Assembly (NCBI GenBank): GCA_007745835.1
Contig: CP036424.1
Coordinates: forward strand, 1,883,001-1,947,000
Direction of reading: 5' to 3'
From: Planctomycetes bacterium MalM25
Lineage (GTDB): Bacteria > Planctomycetota > Planctomycetia > Pirellulales > Lacipirellulaceae
Length of the DNA: 64,000 bases
Shown here: positions 8,123 through 17,222 of the stretch, piece by piece
Numbering within the stretch: position 1 is the stretch's first letter
Layout of the letters: every line of letters begins with the position of its first letter
The notes under the pieces: generated by a model
What the model was told of the DNA's origin: nothing
Seen by the model: the letters and a program-made list of their open reading frames with translations, nothing else
Databases searched by the model: none
Translations under genes and position numbers: made by a program

Positions 8123-9772
8123 TCATTCCTGGTGCGAGATAGTTGCTCTCGACGGTTTATTGGAGATCCTCACGGGTCCAAACACATCAGTAATGTAGAT
8201 GTCATCTTCGCTCAGCGGGATGAAGAAGCCGCCTGCCGTGTTGAATATAGGACTCGTGCCAAGTATCAGCTTACCTACTGCCTCGCCCGTGTCCCAGTCG
8301 ACATGCACCAAGCTATAGACGCCTTCCTCCAACAAAGTCAGGGTCACTGTGTTACTTGCAGCCGAGGCAGGATGCAGCGCCCACTGTAGCGGGACGTCGG
8401 CGACCCAGTCGCTTCTGAAAGACTTCGTAGTTGAATCCCAGCTCCATTTTTCTGCTCCTACAGGTGCCTCACGAGTGACACCCGCAGTGAGTACCGTTTC
8501 GAAAACGGAGACCTTGCCATCGCCTTGCTTGACCGGATCTGGCCAAGCGGAAGCCATCATCATTACACCGTTGCCATAGACGTGTGGCGACCATTCGATC
8601 GTTGCCGGAACTTTAATCTTCAGTGGCAGTTGATCGGCAATACGGCGAGATTTCGTGCCCGGCTTTTGTTCAAAGGCATCGGGAACTTCATCTCGCCAGA
8701 AAGCAATCACGCTGATCTTGGAACCAGCATCGGCCAAGACAACCAGTTTGTCGTCATTGGGGCCAAAGCCCATCAGGGTCGGAGTGTTTCCCGAGCCGCG
8801 GGACAGAGCTTTCGGATTGGGAACGTAGTCGTATTCGCTTTTCCAGGCGCCGTCTTCTTCCTTGTCCGACAACGTCTTGCCGTCCCAAACGACTTTGCGC
8901 ATGTACTTGGATGTCACGCAGTAGATACCCCCTTGGTCGTCAACAGATATTCCGTTATCAACCGCTTCGTCACCCAGCAGGATGTACTGCATTTCGCCAA
9001 AGTCTCGATCCATAATGGCGATAATGCCCGGCATGGCAATCGCCAAGTGACCGTCGTAGGTCATGGCAAAGCCAAAGATGCGACTCAGCTTGTCGCGTTG
9101 GTCGGCCGGAACTCCGTCTCGCACGTCGTAAGACTCGACGATTTCAATCGGTGAATGAATGTCGCCAGGTCGAACGTCACCGACTTTGTAAACGGTGGTT
9201 CCCCAACCGGCGTAGTAATAACCGTCTTTGTCCATCAAGGTGTAGGTTCCGTTGCCGACGGTAGCTGAAGTCTGTTTGGTTTGGTTCAGGAATTTCCGAT
9301 ATGCCGTCAGATATTCCTCTTCGTTATCCCTGTTGGCCTCCATCGCCTTGGCAATCCGTCGGATCTCGGTAGTCGACATGTTGTCGTCTTCGCGACCAGG
9401 AAGCGCGACCTCGTCGATGATTTCAAAGTGATGATCGGTGATGCGGATTTTCCCAATTCGGTTCCCTCCCGAAAAAAACATCGCGTGCTCGCCATTGCCG
9501 TAGGGTCGATGCACGGTGCCGATCGTTGTCACACCGGGAAGCCACTGCACCTGCGACGGTACGATTTTTGTTTCACTTTCCCAAACCGGCAATGATGTCG
9601 TGTCGGTTTGCGCGGCATCGAAGTGAACCGACGGATACAGGCTGTTCTGAATCAGAAACGGATGAGCCGGCGGCAACGCCGCTTGTTCCTGGGCGTAGAC
9701 ATGTGTCGAAGCAATAAGAGCGATGGTCAATAGGGATGACAAGACTATATTCATGGATCTTTTGAACGACAT
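8123..9772 (-). CDS. Secreted beta-propeller-like protein of unknown function
   Basis: A 549-residue exported protein. I chose ATG 9772 (MSFKRSMNIVLSSLL), which gives a signal peptide ending near HVYAQ; ATG 9754 is equally possible, and an upstream in-frame ATG at 9868 would bury the signal. The body has repeated short beta-rich units with Gly-Asp-Gly turns (LMDKDGYYYAGWGTTVYKV, MTYDGHLAIAMPG, VDDQGGIYCVTSKYM), which suggest a six- or seven-bladed propeller. It is the gene after the truncated DUF1254 protein in a minus-strand run with sulfatase and DUF1254 genes, and its base composition is lower in GC than neighbours. A sensor or esterase-like role toward the same substrate is conceivable but not shown. 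Confidence 0.7.
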   Translation of the reverse strand: MSFKRSMNIVLSSLLTIALIASTHVYAQEQAALPPAHPFLIQNSLYPSVHFDAAQTDTTSLPVWESETKIVPSQVQWLPGVTTIGTVHRPYGNGEHAMFFSGGNRIGKIRITDHHFEIIDEVALPGREDDNMSTTEIRRIAKAMEANRDNEEEYLTAYRKFLNQTKQTSATVGNGTYTLMDKDGYYYAGWGTTVYKVGDVRPGDIHSPIEIVESYDVRDGVPADQRDKLSRIFGFAMTYDGHLAIAMPGIIAIMDRDFGEMQYILLGDEAVDNGISVDDQGGIYCVTSKYMRKVVWDGKTLSDKEEDGAWKSEYDYVPNPKALSRGSGNTPTLMGFGPNDDKLVVLADAGSKISVIAFWRDEVPDAFEQKPGTKSRRIADQLPLKIKVPATIEWSPHVYGNGVMMMASAWPDPVKQGDGKVSVFETVLTAGVTREAPVGAEKWSWDSTTKSFRSDWVADVPLQWALHPASAASNTVTLTLLEEGVYSLVHVDWDTGEAVGKLILGTSPIFNTAGGFFIPLSEDDIYITDVFGPVRISNKPSRATISHQE

Positions 9773-9883
9773 TAAATGCATTTGGTTAGTTAGGGCGTAG
9801 CAAAGCGACCGCGAGTGTTTCAATAGTTGTGGAGCGGCGGAATGCGACTCAACGGTGTTTTTGATCATAGGTCTAGGGCATCA

Positions 9884-11031
9884 TTATTTGCGTTCCTCAA
9901 TGTCTGGCAGTATCCAAGTGTCATTGAAAATTGGCTCTTGGGGACCATAGATGCGGAGGAAGGTGAACCAGCCTTTGCCTGGAATTGTTTTGACCCACTG
10001 GTTTTCTTTTCCTTCGGGAGCATTTGCCCCAAAGTAGATGTCAAACGAACCGTCCTCGTTTGGCTGAGGATTCTCGTAAATCGTCCGAACCGCACCGCGG
10101 CCCTGGTCGGTGTCGATAATGGTTCGAGTTTCGGAGTCGTAGACCGTGACAGACCAGAACAGCGAGGCGGGAACGGGGCCGGGGACATTCAGCTTGTAGC
10201 TCTTTCCGCCGTCTAAATAGGCGCCGCTCGAATCGCGAGGTGTGTAGAAATAAAGCGAACCGGGGCCCGCCTCACGTTTGCCGATACTAGCGGACGTGCC
10301 CCAAGCCATGAAGAAATAAAAATCGTTCGCCAAGAGATCGCGATTATTCGCGGTGCCGAAATCCTTGGTTTCCCGATTGACCGGGCCGGCAAGGGGAACG
10401 TACTCCCATTTCCGGTTCTTCCAGACCAGCCTTTCGGGCCGCGGATTTGCGAAGAAAGTCACGTTCATTTCCGACCAGCCGGTCTGAGCCGCTTTCATCA
10501 GCAGAGCCTTCATTCGCGCATCTGGGGCGAATGGCTCGCCTTGGCGAATACCGATACCATCGAGCATCCCCAGCATGAAACGGTGACGCTGCTGCGCCGT
10601 CTCATTACCGACGACCGTATGCAACTGCCGCCAATAGTCCATGGTCTTTTCCCATGTCAGCATTGGCAGCGGCGCAGGCATTCCCTTCACATCGACAATC
10701 TTGTAGCTGGACGCTTTCCCTGCCTCGCTAAGCGGGTAAATCTTCAGTTCTCGGGCGAGTTTGACAGCGTCGTCGTAATCGCCCGACTGCACCATGATCC
10801 GCATCGCCATCACGGCCTTCCAAGTCCGGCAGTAGAGCGGTGTGTAGCCCTCCGGGATCTTGCCGTCATAGCCGGGCGGAACAAGAAGGTTCTTCTCGCC
10901 CTTGCCCTTGCCGGAGCCGATCGTGCCCATGTCCCCGAACCATTCCATGTGATGGTCATCGATCAGGCCAATATACGGGCCTGCAGGAACGTCGATCACG
11001 ATCGGGCCATCCTTCAAATCAAATACGCTAA
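9884..11031 (-). pseudogene. DUF1254/DUF1214 protein truncated at its N-terminus by IS5
   Basis: About 380 residues of a periplasmic DUF1254-DUF1214 protein. It begins inside the DUF1254 domain (KDGPIVIDVP, then YIGLIDDHHMEWFGDMG) immediately next to the IS end. The C-terminal DUF1214 domain is complete: GPGSLYFYTPRDSSGAY, LNVPGPVPASLFWSVTVYD and TIPGKGWFTFLRIYGP. The full-length relative at 14405-15964 has a signal peptide and some 140 more N-terminal residues. Without these the product could not be exported normally. A TTG at 11017 is the first possible start. Probably non-functional, unless transcribed and translated from within the IS. Confidence 0.8.
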
Positions 11032-11034
11032 TCA

Positions 11035-12078
11035 GGCCTTGCTTCCTAACCCCAGATGTTGAGAGGCATACCGATTGCGACGAAGGCGTTGAGTATCTTG
11101 CAGCGTAGGGCGAGTTCGGTGGCTTGGTTGCGGGGTTCTCGGTTCTTCAGCCGGTCGCCGAAGGCACCCTTCAGCCGGCTCATGGCCGTCTCGGCGAGGC
11201 TGCGTCGGTGATAGCCGATCGCCTCCTTCCAGCTCTTCTTGCCGTCGCGGCGGATCTGCCTGAGGCACTCGTCGCGTTCGATCGGGTCGGCCGACGAGTT
11301 GCCGTGCTGACGGATCACCGCGTTCTTCCGCGGCGGGATGATCTAGTGGATACGCTCTTCTTCGAGGTGCTCGCGGACGGCCCACGTGTCGTACGCCCCG
11401 TCGCCGTAGAACGTCTGGACCTCTTGCTCGACTTGTTCCAGCAGCGGCTTCACCGGCGTGGCGTCATGCATGCTCGACTCGGTCAGCAGCTGAGCGACGA
11501 TTGCGTGGCTCGCCGGATCGACCGCCAGGTGGACCTTGCGGAACGTGCGACGCTTATCGACCCCGTGCTTCTTGCGATGCCACTCGCCGTCTCCGAAGAC
11601 CTTCAGGCCCGTGCTATCGACCACCACGTCGATCGGCCCCTTCGCTGGGTCGATGTCGATCGAGACCTTCAGCTTCGCGGCACGCTTCACGAGGCTCGTA
11701 TGGTGCGGGATCGCGACGCCCGCGTCGAGGAGCTTAGCCAACGCTCGTCCGAAGCCCTCGGTCTGCCGGTAAGGCAGGCGGAACAGCTCGCGGATCGTCA
11801 GCAGGGTCTCGATCGCCACGTCGCTGTAGGTGAACGGGCGGCCGTTCTTCTTCGCCTCGTTCTCGTGCTCCCAAGCGTCCACGACTTCTTCAGAGAAGTA
11901 GAACGTGAAGTCGCCCCGGTTCACGAGTGCCTCGTTGTACCGCTTCCAGTTCTTGACCTCGTAACGCTTCTTACGCGGCTCCGCTGCGCCTGCTGGCATC
12001 GTTCGCTCCGTCAGATGAGAGATGGGACTCCGTCCACGGCGATCTACGCGGCGTTTCAAGGGGTTGTTCAGCAAGGCC
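11035..12078 (-). mobile_element. IS5-family insertion sequence
   Basis: The element is flanked by perfect nine-base inverted repeats, GGCCTTGCT at 11035-11043 and its complement at 12070-12078, followed inward by a further matching AACCCC. It is 1044 bases long, typical of IS5 relatives with one transposase. The bases just outside the two ends (aatca and cttcg) show no target duplication. The left flank enters mid-domain in a DUF1254 gene and the right flank supplies the last codons and stop of a sulfatase gene. Confidence 0.8.
11046..11999 (-). pseudogene. IS5-family DDE transposase with in-frame amber stop
   Basis: The transposase frame runs 318 codons from ATG 11999 (MPAGAAEPRKKRYEVKNW) and is interrupted only by a TAG at 11343-11345, after EHLEEERIH; the same frame then continues IIPPRKNAVIRQHGN to the natural end. 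DDE-type motifs are VVDSTGLKVFGDGEWHRKKH for the first Asp, FYGDGAYDT for the second, and ETAMSRLKGAFGDRL for the Glu block. All are on the correct sides of the stop, so this is a one-base nonsense change in an otherwise complete gene. Readthrough cannot be excluded, but the copy is probably dead. Confidence 0.85.
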
Positions 12079-14353
12079 CTTCGCAGCGGAAAGGCACCGC
12101 ATAAACGTCTTCGATCACAGGTGATCCGGTATCTTCACCGACATCGAACGTCTCTTCGATCGAGAAGGTGATGGGAACGGTATTAGCGAGATGCTCTTTG
12201 CCAACCCTCTTGCCGTTGATAAAGATCTCTGCGTCCCCTTCGAAGTCGCCGGTCTTGGTGAACTTCATCGATAGTGTCGATTTGCCCTCCGGCACTATAT
12301 CGGTCGATTCGATGACAGTACGGTCGATGCCGAGGTAGTTGTAAACGTAATAGAGGCGGTTGTTCTTAATGAACAACGCGTAACCGGATGTCCGTCCGCC
12401 AGCGGTCACCAACATGCCATCATCACCGGCTGACGGCATGTCAACTTCCGCGATCAGCTCGTGAGAGCGGTTCTTGATCGGGGGAGAAACCGATTCATGA
12501 ACGCGGATCGCTGCTGGTGGATAGTAGACAAGTTCTTTGTCCTGTGGGGCGGCTCGCGCCTGCATCGCGGCGAACCGTGGGCCGACGTCTCCATCCAACG
12601 GATAGACGTTATTCTTTTTCGCCTCCTCGTTGAAGAGAGCTTGCAGTTCCTTGAGCTTGTCGGGGAATTGATCAGCGACGTTATTGCTCTGTGAGAAGTC
12701 TTCATTCAGGTTGTACAGCTCCCAAACGTCTCCCTCGAGGGTGCCTTGGGCATTCAGCACCCAAGGCCGCTTGTTGCGGTGCAGGGTGACGGCCGTCCAG
12801 CCGTCGGCATAGATGCCACGGTTGCCGAACATTTCGTAGTACTGAACGGTGCGAGTGTCTTCGGCCTTGGGATCCGAGAATGCGTAGTTCATCGGGACGC
12901 CATCCATCGGCATCTGCTCGATGCCGTCGAGTACCTTCGGCGTCTCGACTCCACAGGCTTCAAGGATCGTTGGGGCGATGTCGATGATGTGGTGGTACTG
13001 ATTACGGACCTGGCCGTTGTTCTTCCTATCGATCCCTTTCGGCCACGACACGATCAGAGGATCGGCATTACCTCCCCGGTGGGCGCTTTGCTTGAAGAAT
13101 TGGAACGGGGTGTTTCCCGCCTGGGTCCAGCCAGCGGTGACGTGCCAGACGCCAACGCGGTTACCCCACTGGTTCTTGTACTGGTTGTTAACCTCGAAGT
13201 CGATGTTCGGGCGGCCGTTGAAGAAGCCGTTTTCGTTGAAGGTGCCGCGCAGGCCGCCCTCGCCGCTGCCACCGTTGTCCGAGGTAAACATGACGATGGT
13301 ATTGTCGAGTTCACCAATCTTCTCGAGGTAGTCAAGAATGCGACCGAACTCGTAGTCAGAGTAAGCAAGCTGGCCTGCGAAGGCCTCCATCTGGCGGGCG
13401 TAGAGTGCTTTCTCACCATCGTTCAGAGTGTCCCATGCAGGGATCTGTTCGTCGCGCGGCGAAAGTTTGGTCCCCTTGGGAACGATGCCGATTTCGATCT
13501 GTTTGGCGAGGATTTGCTCGCGGGCTTTGTCGTAACCCATATCGAACTTGCCACGGAACTTACGGATCCAGTTCTCGGGAGCTTGGTGAGGAGCGTGAAC
13601 GGCACCGGTCGCCCAAAACATGTTGAACGGCTTATTCTGATTGGAGGCGCGCAACATTGAGATCCAGCGGATGGCGGTGTCGGCCATATCTTCGTTTACA
13701 TGGTAGCCCGGCTTGTCGTAGTTGGGCTGCATCGGGGTGTGATCCATCCACATGATCGGGTTGAAGTTATTCATGTCGCCGGACATGAAGCCGTAGAAGT
13801 GCTCCCAACCGTCACCTGAAGGCCAGCGGTCAAACGGACCAGCAAAGGTCGATTCCCACTGCGGGGTATGATCCCATTTGCCCAGGAACATCGTGGACCA
13901 ACCAGCGCGCTTCAAAATGTCGGCGTAACCCTTGGCGGATTCCGGCGGATGAGCGTTGTAGCCGGGAAAGCCCATCGCAGTGAGCGAGTGGGAACCCATG
14001 CCCAGATTGTGATGATTGCGACCGGCGGCAATCGCTGCGCGGGAAGGCGAGCACAGGGCCGTGGTGTGGAAGTTGTTGAAGCGCAGTCCGTTCGCGGCTA
14101 CGCGCTCGAGGTTCGGGGTTGGAGTTAGCCCACCAAAGGGGCTGGCATGTCCAAAGCCCATATCGTCGATAAGCCAGACGAGAACGTTGGGAGCGTTTTC
14201 ACCAGGTGTGACCGGTTTCGGCCAGTACTGTTCCGAATCTTTCAGCGTATTGCCGATCTTGCCTTTGAATTCTTCGTCTTGAGCATTGGCCGACGGTGTA
14301 GCCAAAAACCCAACACACAAGAGTGTGATGAGAGATGTAATTGTTCGTTGCAT
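12068..14353 (-). CDS. Arylsulfatase (type I, formylglycine), C-terminus altered by IS5
   Basis: Periplasmic sulfatase that would hydrolyse sulfate esters. ATG 14353 gives the signal peptide MQRTITSLITLLCVGFLA, cleaved near ANAQ. The metal site is WLIDDMGFG and the formylglycine motif is CSPSR with Cys101; NHHNLGMG and FTSDNGGSGEGG are typical of the arylsulfatase A-like branch. The C-terminal region (about residues 600-755) is a lectin-like sandwich ending YAVPFR, after which relatives have roughly 15 more residues (a GTI/V-beta strand). Here the frame enters the IS end and stops after CEGPC. Loss of the last strand may destabilise the protein. It follows the DUF1254 gene by 51 bases. No maturation enzyme (FGE or anSME) is in the window. 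Confidence 0.9.
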   Translation of the reverse strand: MQRTITSLITLLCVGFLATPSANAQDEEFKGKIGNTLKDSEQYWPKPVTPGENAPNVLVWLIDDMGFGHASPFGGLTPTPNLERVAANGLRFNNFHTTALCSPSRAAIAAGRNHHNLGMGSHSLTAMGFPGYNAHPPESAKGYADILKRAGWSTMFLGKWDHTPQWESTFAGPFDRWPSGDGWEHFYGFMSGDMNNFNPIMWMDHTPMQPNYDKPGYHVNEDMADTAIRWISMLRASNQNKPFNMFWATGAVHAPHQAPENWIRKFRGKFDMGYDKAREQILAKQIEIGIVPKGTKLSPRDEQIPAWDTLNDGEKALYARQMEAFAGQLAYSDYEFGRILDYLEKIGELDNTIVMFTSDNGGSGEGGLRGTFNENGFFNGRPNIDFEVNNQYKNQWGNRVGVWHVTAGWTQAGNTPFQFFKQSAHRGGNADPLIVSWPKGIDRKNNGQVRNQYHHIIDIAPTILEACGVETPKVLDGIEQMPMDGVPMNYAFSDPKAEDTRTVQYYEMFGNRGIYADGWTAVTLHRNKRPWVLNAQGTLEGDVWELYNLNEDFSQSNNVADQFPDKLKELQALFNEEAKKNNVYPLDGDVGPRFAAMQARAAPQDKELVYYPPAAIRVHESVSPPIKNRSHELIAEVDMPSAGDDGMLVTAGGRTSGYALFIKNNRLYYVYNYLGIDRTVIESTDIVPEGKSTLSMKFTKTGDFEGDAEIFINGKRVGKEHLANTVPITFSIEETFDVGEDTGSPVIEDVYAVPFRCEGPC

Positions 14354-14404
14354 GCTGGTTACTATCAAGAGAGTTGGATGGAAAGAGGGAAGTATCACGC
14401 CCCA

Positions 14405-15964
14405 CTACTTGGTGTACTCTGAAAAGTCTTTGACCTTGTTGATCGTGGGAAACTTGTACTCATCGTTAAAGAACTCTGCCTTGGCGCCGTAGGCTCGCAT
14501 GTAGGGGAACCAGCCGCGGCCGGGGATCGTTTGCACGTGATTGGCCTCCCAGCCTTTTGGGGGCACATCGGGGCCAAGCAACATAAAGTAGGAACCGTCA
14601 TCGTTTATGCGTAGCCCCTCCGTCGCACTACCCATCGTGGCCTTGCCACCAGCGGCTCCATCTCGATTGTCTATCAGACAACGGGTGTCGGTGTCGTAGA
14701 TGACGATGGACCAGAACAGTTCAGCCGGTACATCTTTTTCGATGCGAACCACGTAGTTGTTACCGCCCTGTAACCGCCCGCCGTCTTCGTCTTCAAACTT
14801 GCCGATGTAAGCCTGTGCCGTCCCGGGCCTGGGAATCGTCATCGCCGGCGAGGTGGTGATGGCTTCGTAGGTGTAACGGGCACGTGGATCGAAGATGTCA
14901 TAGTACTTGGTCCGCTGGGTGTTCTTGATTCCGTCACCCCGCTTACCGCCCAAAATCATCCTCCAGTTGTTCTGACGCAAAACACCTTCCAAACGCTCAC
15001 TGAACACCAGCGTCTTGGCCATCAGCTCTCCAGTCTTCGCGCCGTCAACAAGTACTCTCTTTTGATGCTCGGTGGGGCTAAACGGTTTTCCCTTTTCAAT
15101 GCCCAAACCCTTCAGCCAATACATGAACAATCGGTCGCGTTCCTGAACGACTTCCTGGTTGACGGCAAAGTGCAGCATTTCCCAATAAGCGAGGCCTCGT
15201 GGCTGATACATTGGTACGAATTTGTCTTCTCCATCAATGATCTTGACAGGCTCGGGCTCGTCTCCGTCGTTGTAGATGCGAACTTTGCGGATCGCGGTTT
15301 CGACTTCCTCGGGTGTCCCCAACATTCGCATCAGGTAGTAAACGCGATCGGTGCTGATCCGATGGAGGTCTTGGCCATCCTCTGGTGCAGGAATTGCGTC
15401 AGTGGGAGTATTGGGGCCGACGATGACTAGGTTGTCGCCTTTGCCGGCGTTTGGTCCGAATACACCCAAATCGGTGGGGCTCTGTTGCCACATGTCAACG
15501 ATCATCCCGACGGTCAGTCCGGGTGGCACCTCCAGCCTGACGGCCGCGTCACGTGTGTTGCCGAAACCCCAGTAGTAATGAGTCGTCTCGTTGGCGGTCA
15601 GGACCCCGCGACGTTCATTGAACGACTTGATGTCCATCAGCACGTTGTAGTCGTAATCCTCGTAGTTATCGACGTACCCTTGATGCCAGCGGGTCATGCC
15701 AACGATCGGCAATCCCCACAAGTAAAGCTGCGAAGCACGCTGGTGATCCATCAAGTCGTAGATCCTGTCCGCCTCGCCCGGTGCCGGAAAGCTGTGATCG
15801 AGCTTAAAGTCGCCAAAAAAGGTGTCTACCTTGCCGGTGACCGGCATGAGCTGTTGGAAGTCTGCCTCCGATTGAGAGGGAGCCTGCTGCGCAAATGTTG
15901 ACGTTGTGGTCTGGCAAAACAGCACGCACGACAACCCGACCAGGATCTCTCGTATAGTGTTCAC
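14405..15964 (-). CDS. Secreted DUF1254/DUF1214 protein (full length)
   Basis: A 519-residue periplasmic protein with signal peptide MNTIREILVGLSCVLFC, cleaved near TFAQ. The DUF1254 domain spans about residues 75-220 (QLYLWGLPIVGMTRWHQGY, LEVPPGLTVGMIVDMWQQ) and DUF1214 about 385-500 (YVVRIEKDVPAELFWSIVIY, TIPGRGWFPYMRAYG). This pair is widespread in environmental bacteria with no firmly established activity. First gene of the minus-strand run DUF1254 - sulfatase - [IS5] - DUF1254 fragment - propeller. Repeated linkage to sulfatases suggests a shared sulfated substrate, but this is inference. The IS630 remnant lies just upstream, where the operon promoter should be. Confidence 0.85.
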   Translation of the reverse strand: MNTIREILVGLSCVLFCQTTTSTFAQQAPSQSEADFQQLMPVTGKVDTFFGDFKLDHSFPAPGEADRIYDLMDHQRASQLYLWGLPIVGMTRWHQGYVDNYEDYDYNVLMDIKSFNERRGVLTANETTHYYWGFGNTRDAAVRLEVPPGLTVGMIVDMWQQSPTDLGVFGPNAGKGDNLVIVGPNTPTDAIPAPEDGQDLHRISTDRVYYLMRMLGTPEEVETAIRKVRIYNDGDEPEPVKIIDGEDKFVPMYQPRGLAYWEMLHFAVNQEVVQERDRLFMYWLKGLGIEKGKPFSPTEHQKRVLVDGAKTGELMAKTLVFSERLEGVLRQNNWRMILGGKRGDGIKNTQRTKYYDIFDPRARYTYEAITTSPAMTIPRPGTAQAYIGKFEDEDGGRLQGGNNYVVRIEKDVPAELFWSIVIYDTDTRCLIDNRDGAAGGKATMGSATEGLRINDDGSYFMLLGPDVPPKGWEANHVQTIPGRGWFPYMRAYGAKAEFFNDEYKFPTINKVKDFSEYTK

Positions 15965-16053
15965 GCGTATTTCCTGGGTGGTTGGGGCGAGCCTTGTTCT
16001 TATGTGCCTTGCAGTTTGTGGCTGCCATCGATGAACGTTTTCTATGAGGCCAT

Positions 16054-17157
16054 GCGTCTTATTGACCGTGGCGCGGCGAACGAACCCTTGTTGCCGCTAG
16101 CACCGTAGCAAGGTGCATGAGACCTAAAGGCAGTGCGGCGGAGCTGGAAGCTCGACGCCGTCGCGCTGCGGCGTGCTTCCAGGCAGGGGAGTCCGTCCGC
16201 ACGGTGGCCGAACGTTTCGATGTGGACCCGAGCAGCGTGAAACGCTGGCGGCGGGCTTGGCGTGAAGGAGGCGAAGAGGGCCTCGCCGCCAAGCCGCACC
16301 CCGGCGGTAAACGCAAGCTCACCGATCCACAGCGTGACGAGTTGGTCGACCTGATCGTCGCCGGGCCGCGTGAGGCGGGCTTCCCGACCGACCTGTGGAC
16401 CTGCGCGCGGGTGGTTGAGTTGATCCGCGATCGGTTCGGCGTCGAGTACGACTCGGGGCACCTCGCGCGGATGCTGCGGCAGCTGGGGTTCACGCCGCAG
16501 AAGCCCCGCACGGTCGCCCGCGAGCAAGACCCGAGGCGGTCGAGCACTGGCATCGGGTCGAGTGGGTGCGGATAAAAAAGCCCGCCGACGGGGCGCCAGC
16601 CTCGTCTTCCTCGACGAAACGGGTTCATGCTCCAGCCGGTGAACCGGCGGACCTGGGCCCCTCGGGCTGCACGCCGGTCCAACTGTCTTGGTATCGACGC
16701 GACCGGCTCAGCGTCATCGGCGCGGTGATTCTCTCGCCAACCAGAACCCGCGTCGGCTATTGCTTTGACGTGCCGGAAGAACGTGAAGACCGACGACGTG
16801 ATCGGCTTCCTGCGTCGGCTGCGGAAGAAGGTCCGTCGCCCGCTGATCGTGGTGTGGGATCGTTGGAGCGTGCATCGGTCGGCCGAGAAGCGGATCCTGG
16901 AGAAGGGCTGGAAGGAGATCGAGTCGGCAGCTGCCTGCTTTACTACCCGGAGCTTAACCCGGTCGAGGCGATGTGGAGCCACACCAAGTACACCGACCTG
17001 GCCAACTTCGTCCCCGACGACGTCAAGGAACTCAACACCGCGGTACACGCCTCGCTCGACGATCAGGCCCACGACCACCGACTCAAACTCTCCTTCTTCA
17101 AGACCGCTCAACTCAGGCTCTAGAGGGGCTCATTGGCGGCGCAATGGTCAATAACGC
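16054..17157 (+). mobile_element. IS630-family insertion sequence remnant
   Basis: Imperfect inverted repeats bound the element: 16054-16076 begins GCGTCTTATTGACCGTGG and the complement at 17135-17157 begins GCGTTATTGACCATTGCG. Between them is one IS630-type transposase with several frameshifts. The element lies between the DUF1254 gene and a second sulfatase and may have split their original transcription unit. I do not see a clean TA target duplication. Confidence 0.7.
16117..17123 (+). pseudogene. IS630-family transposase, multiply frameshifted
   Basis: The N-terminal HTH half is intact from ATG 16117 (CFQAGESVRTVAERFDVD, VKRWRRAWREGGEEGL, then FPTDLWTCARVVELI). The DDE half is present but scattered over three frames: SLVFLDETGFMLQPVNRR near 16600, KNVKTDDVIGFLRRLRKK and PLIVVWDRWSVHRS near 16790-16880, then YYPELNPVEAMWSHTKYTDL near 16940-17000. 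At least three shifts (about 16540, 16650-16760 and 16930) separate them. No single product is possible, so the element is immobile on its own. The WDRWSVH and LNPVE motifs are diagnostic of the family. Confidence 0.8.
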
Positions 17158-17222
17158 ATCTGGAGCGCGCCCACGTTAGACGCGCGCGGCCCAAGAAACG
17201 GCGCGCTTCACGGACGGGCGCG

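Noticed and set aside
11124-12104. A 326-codon plus-strand ORF across the IS5 element
   Set aside because: The opposite strand encodes recognisable transposase motifs; the plus-strand frame has none.
16566-17123. A separate 185-residue gene after the IS630 N-terminal ORF
   Set aside because: It mixes out-of-frame text with the YYPELNPVEAMW motif; it is part of one frameshifted transposase, not a gene of its own.
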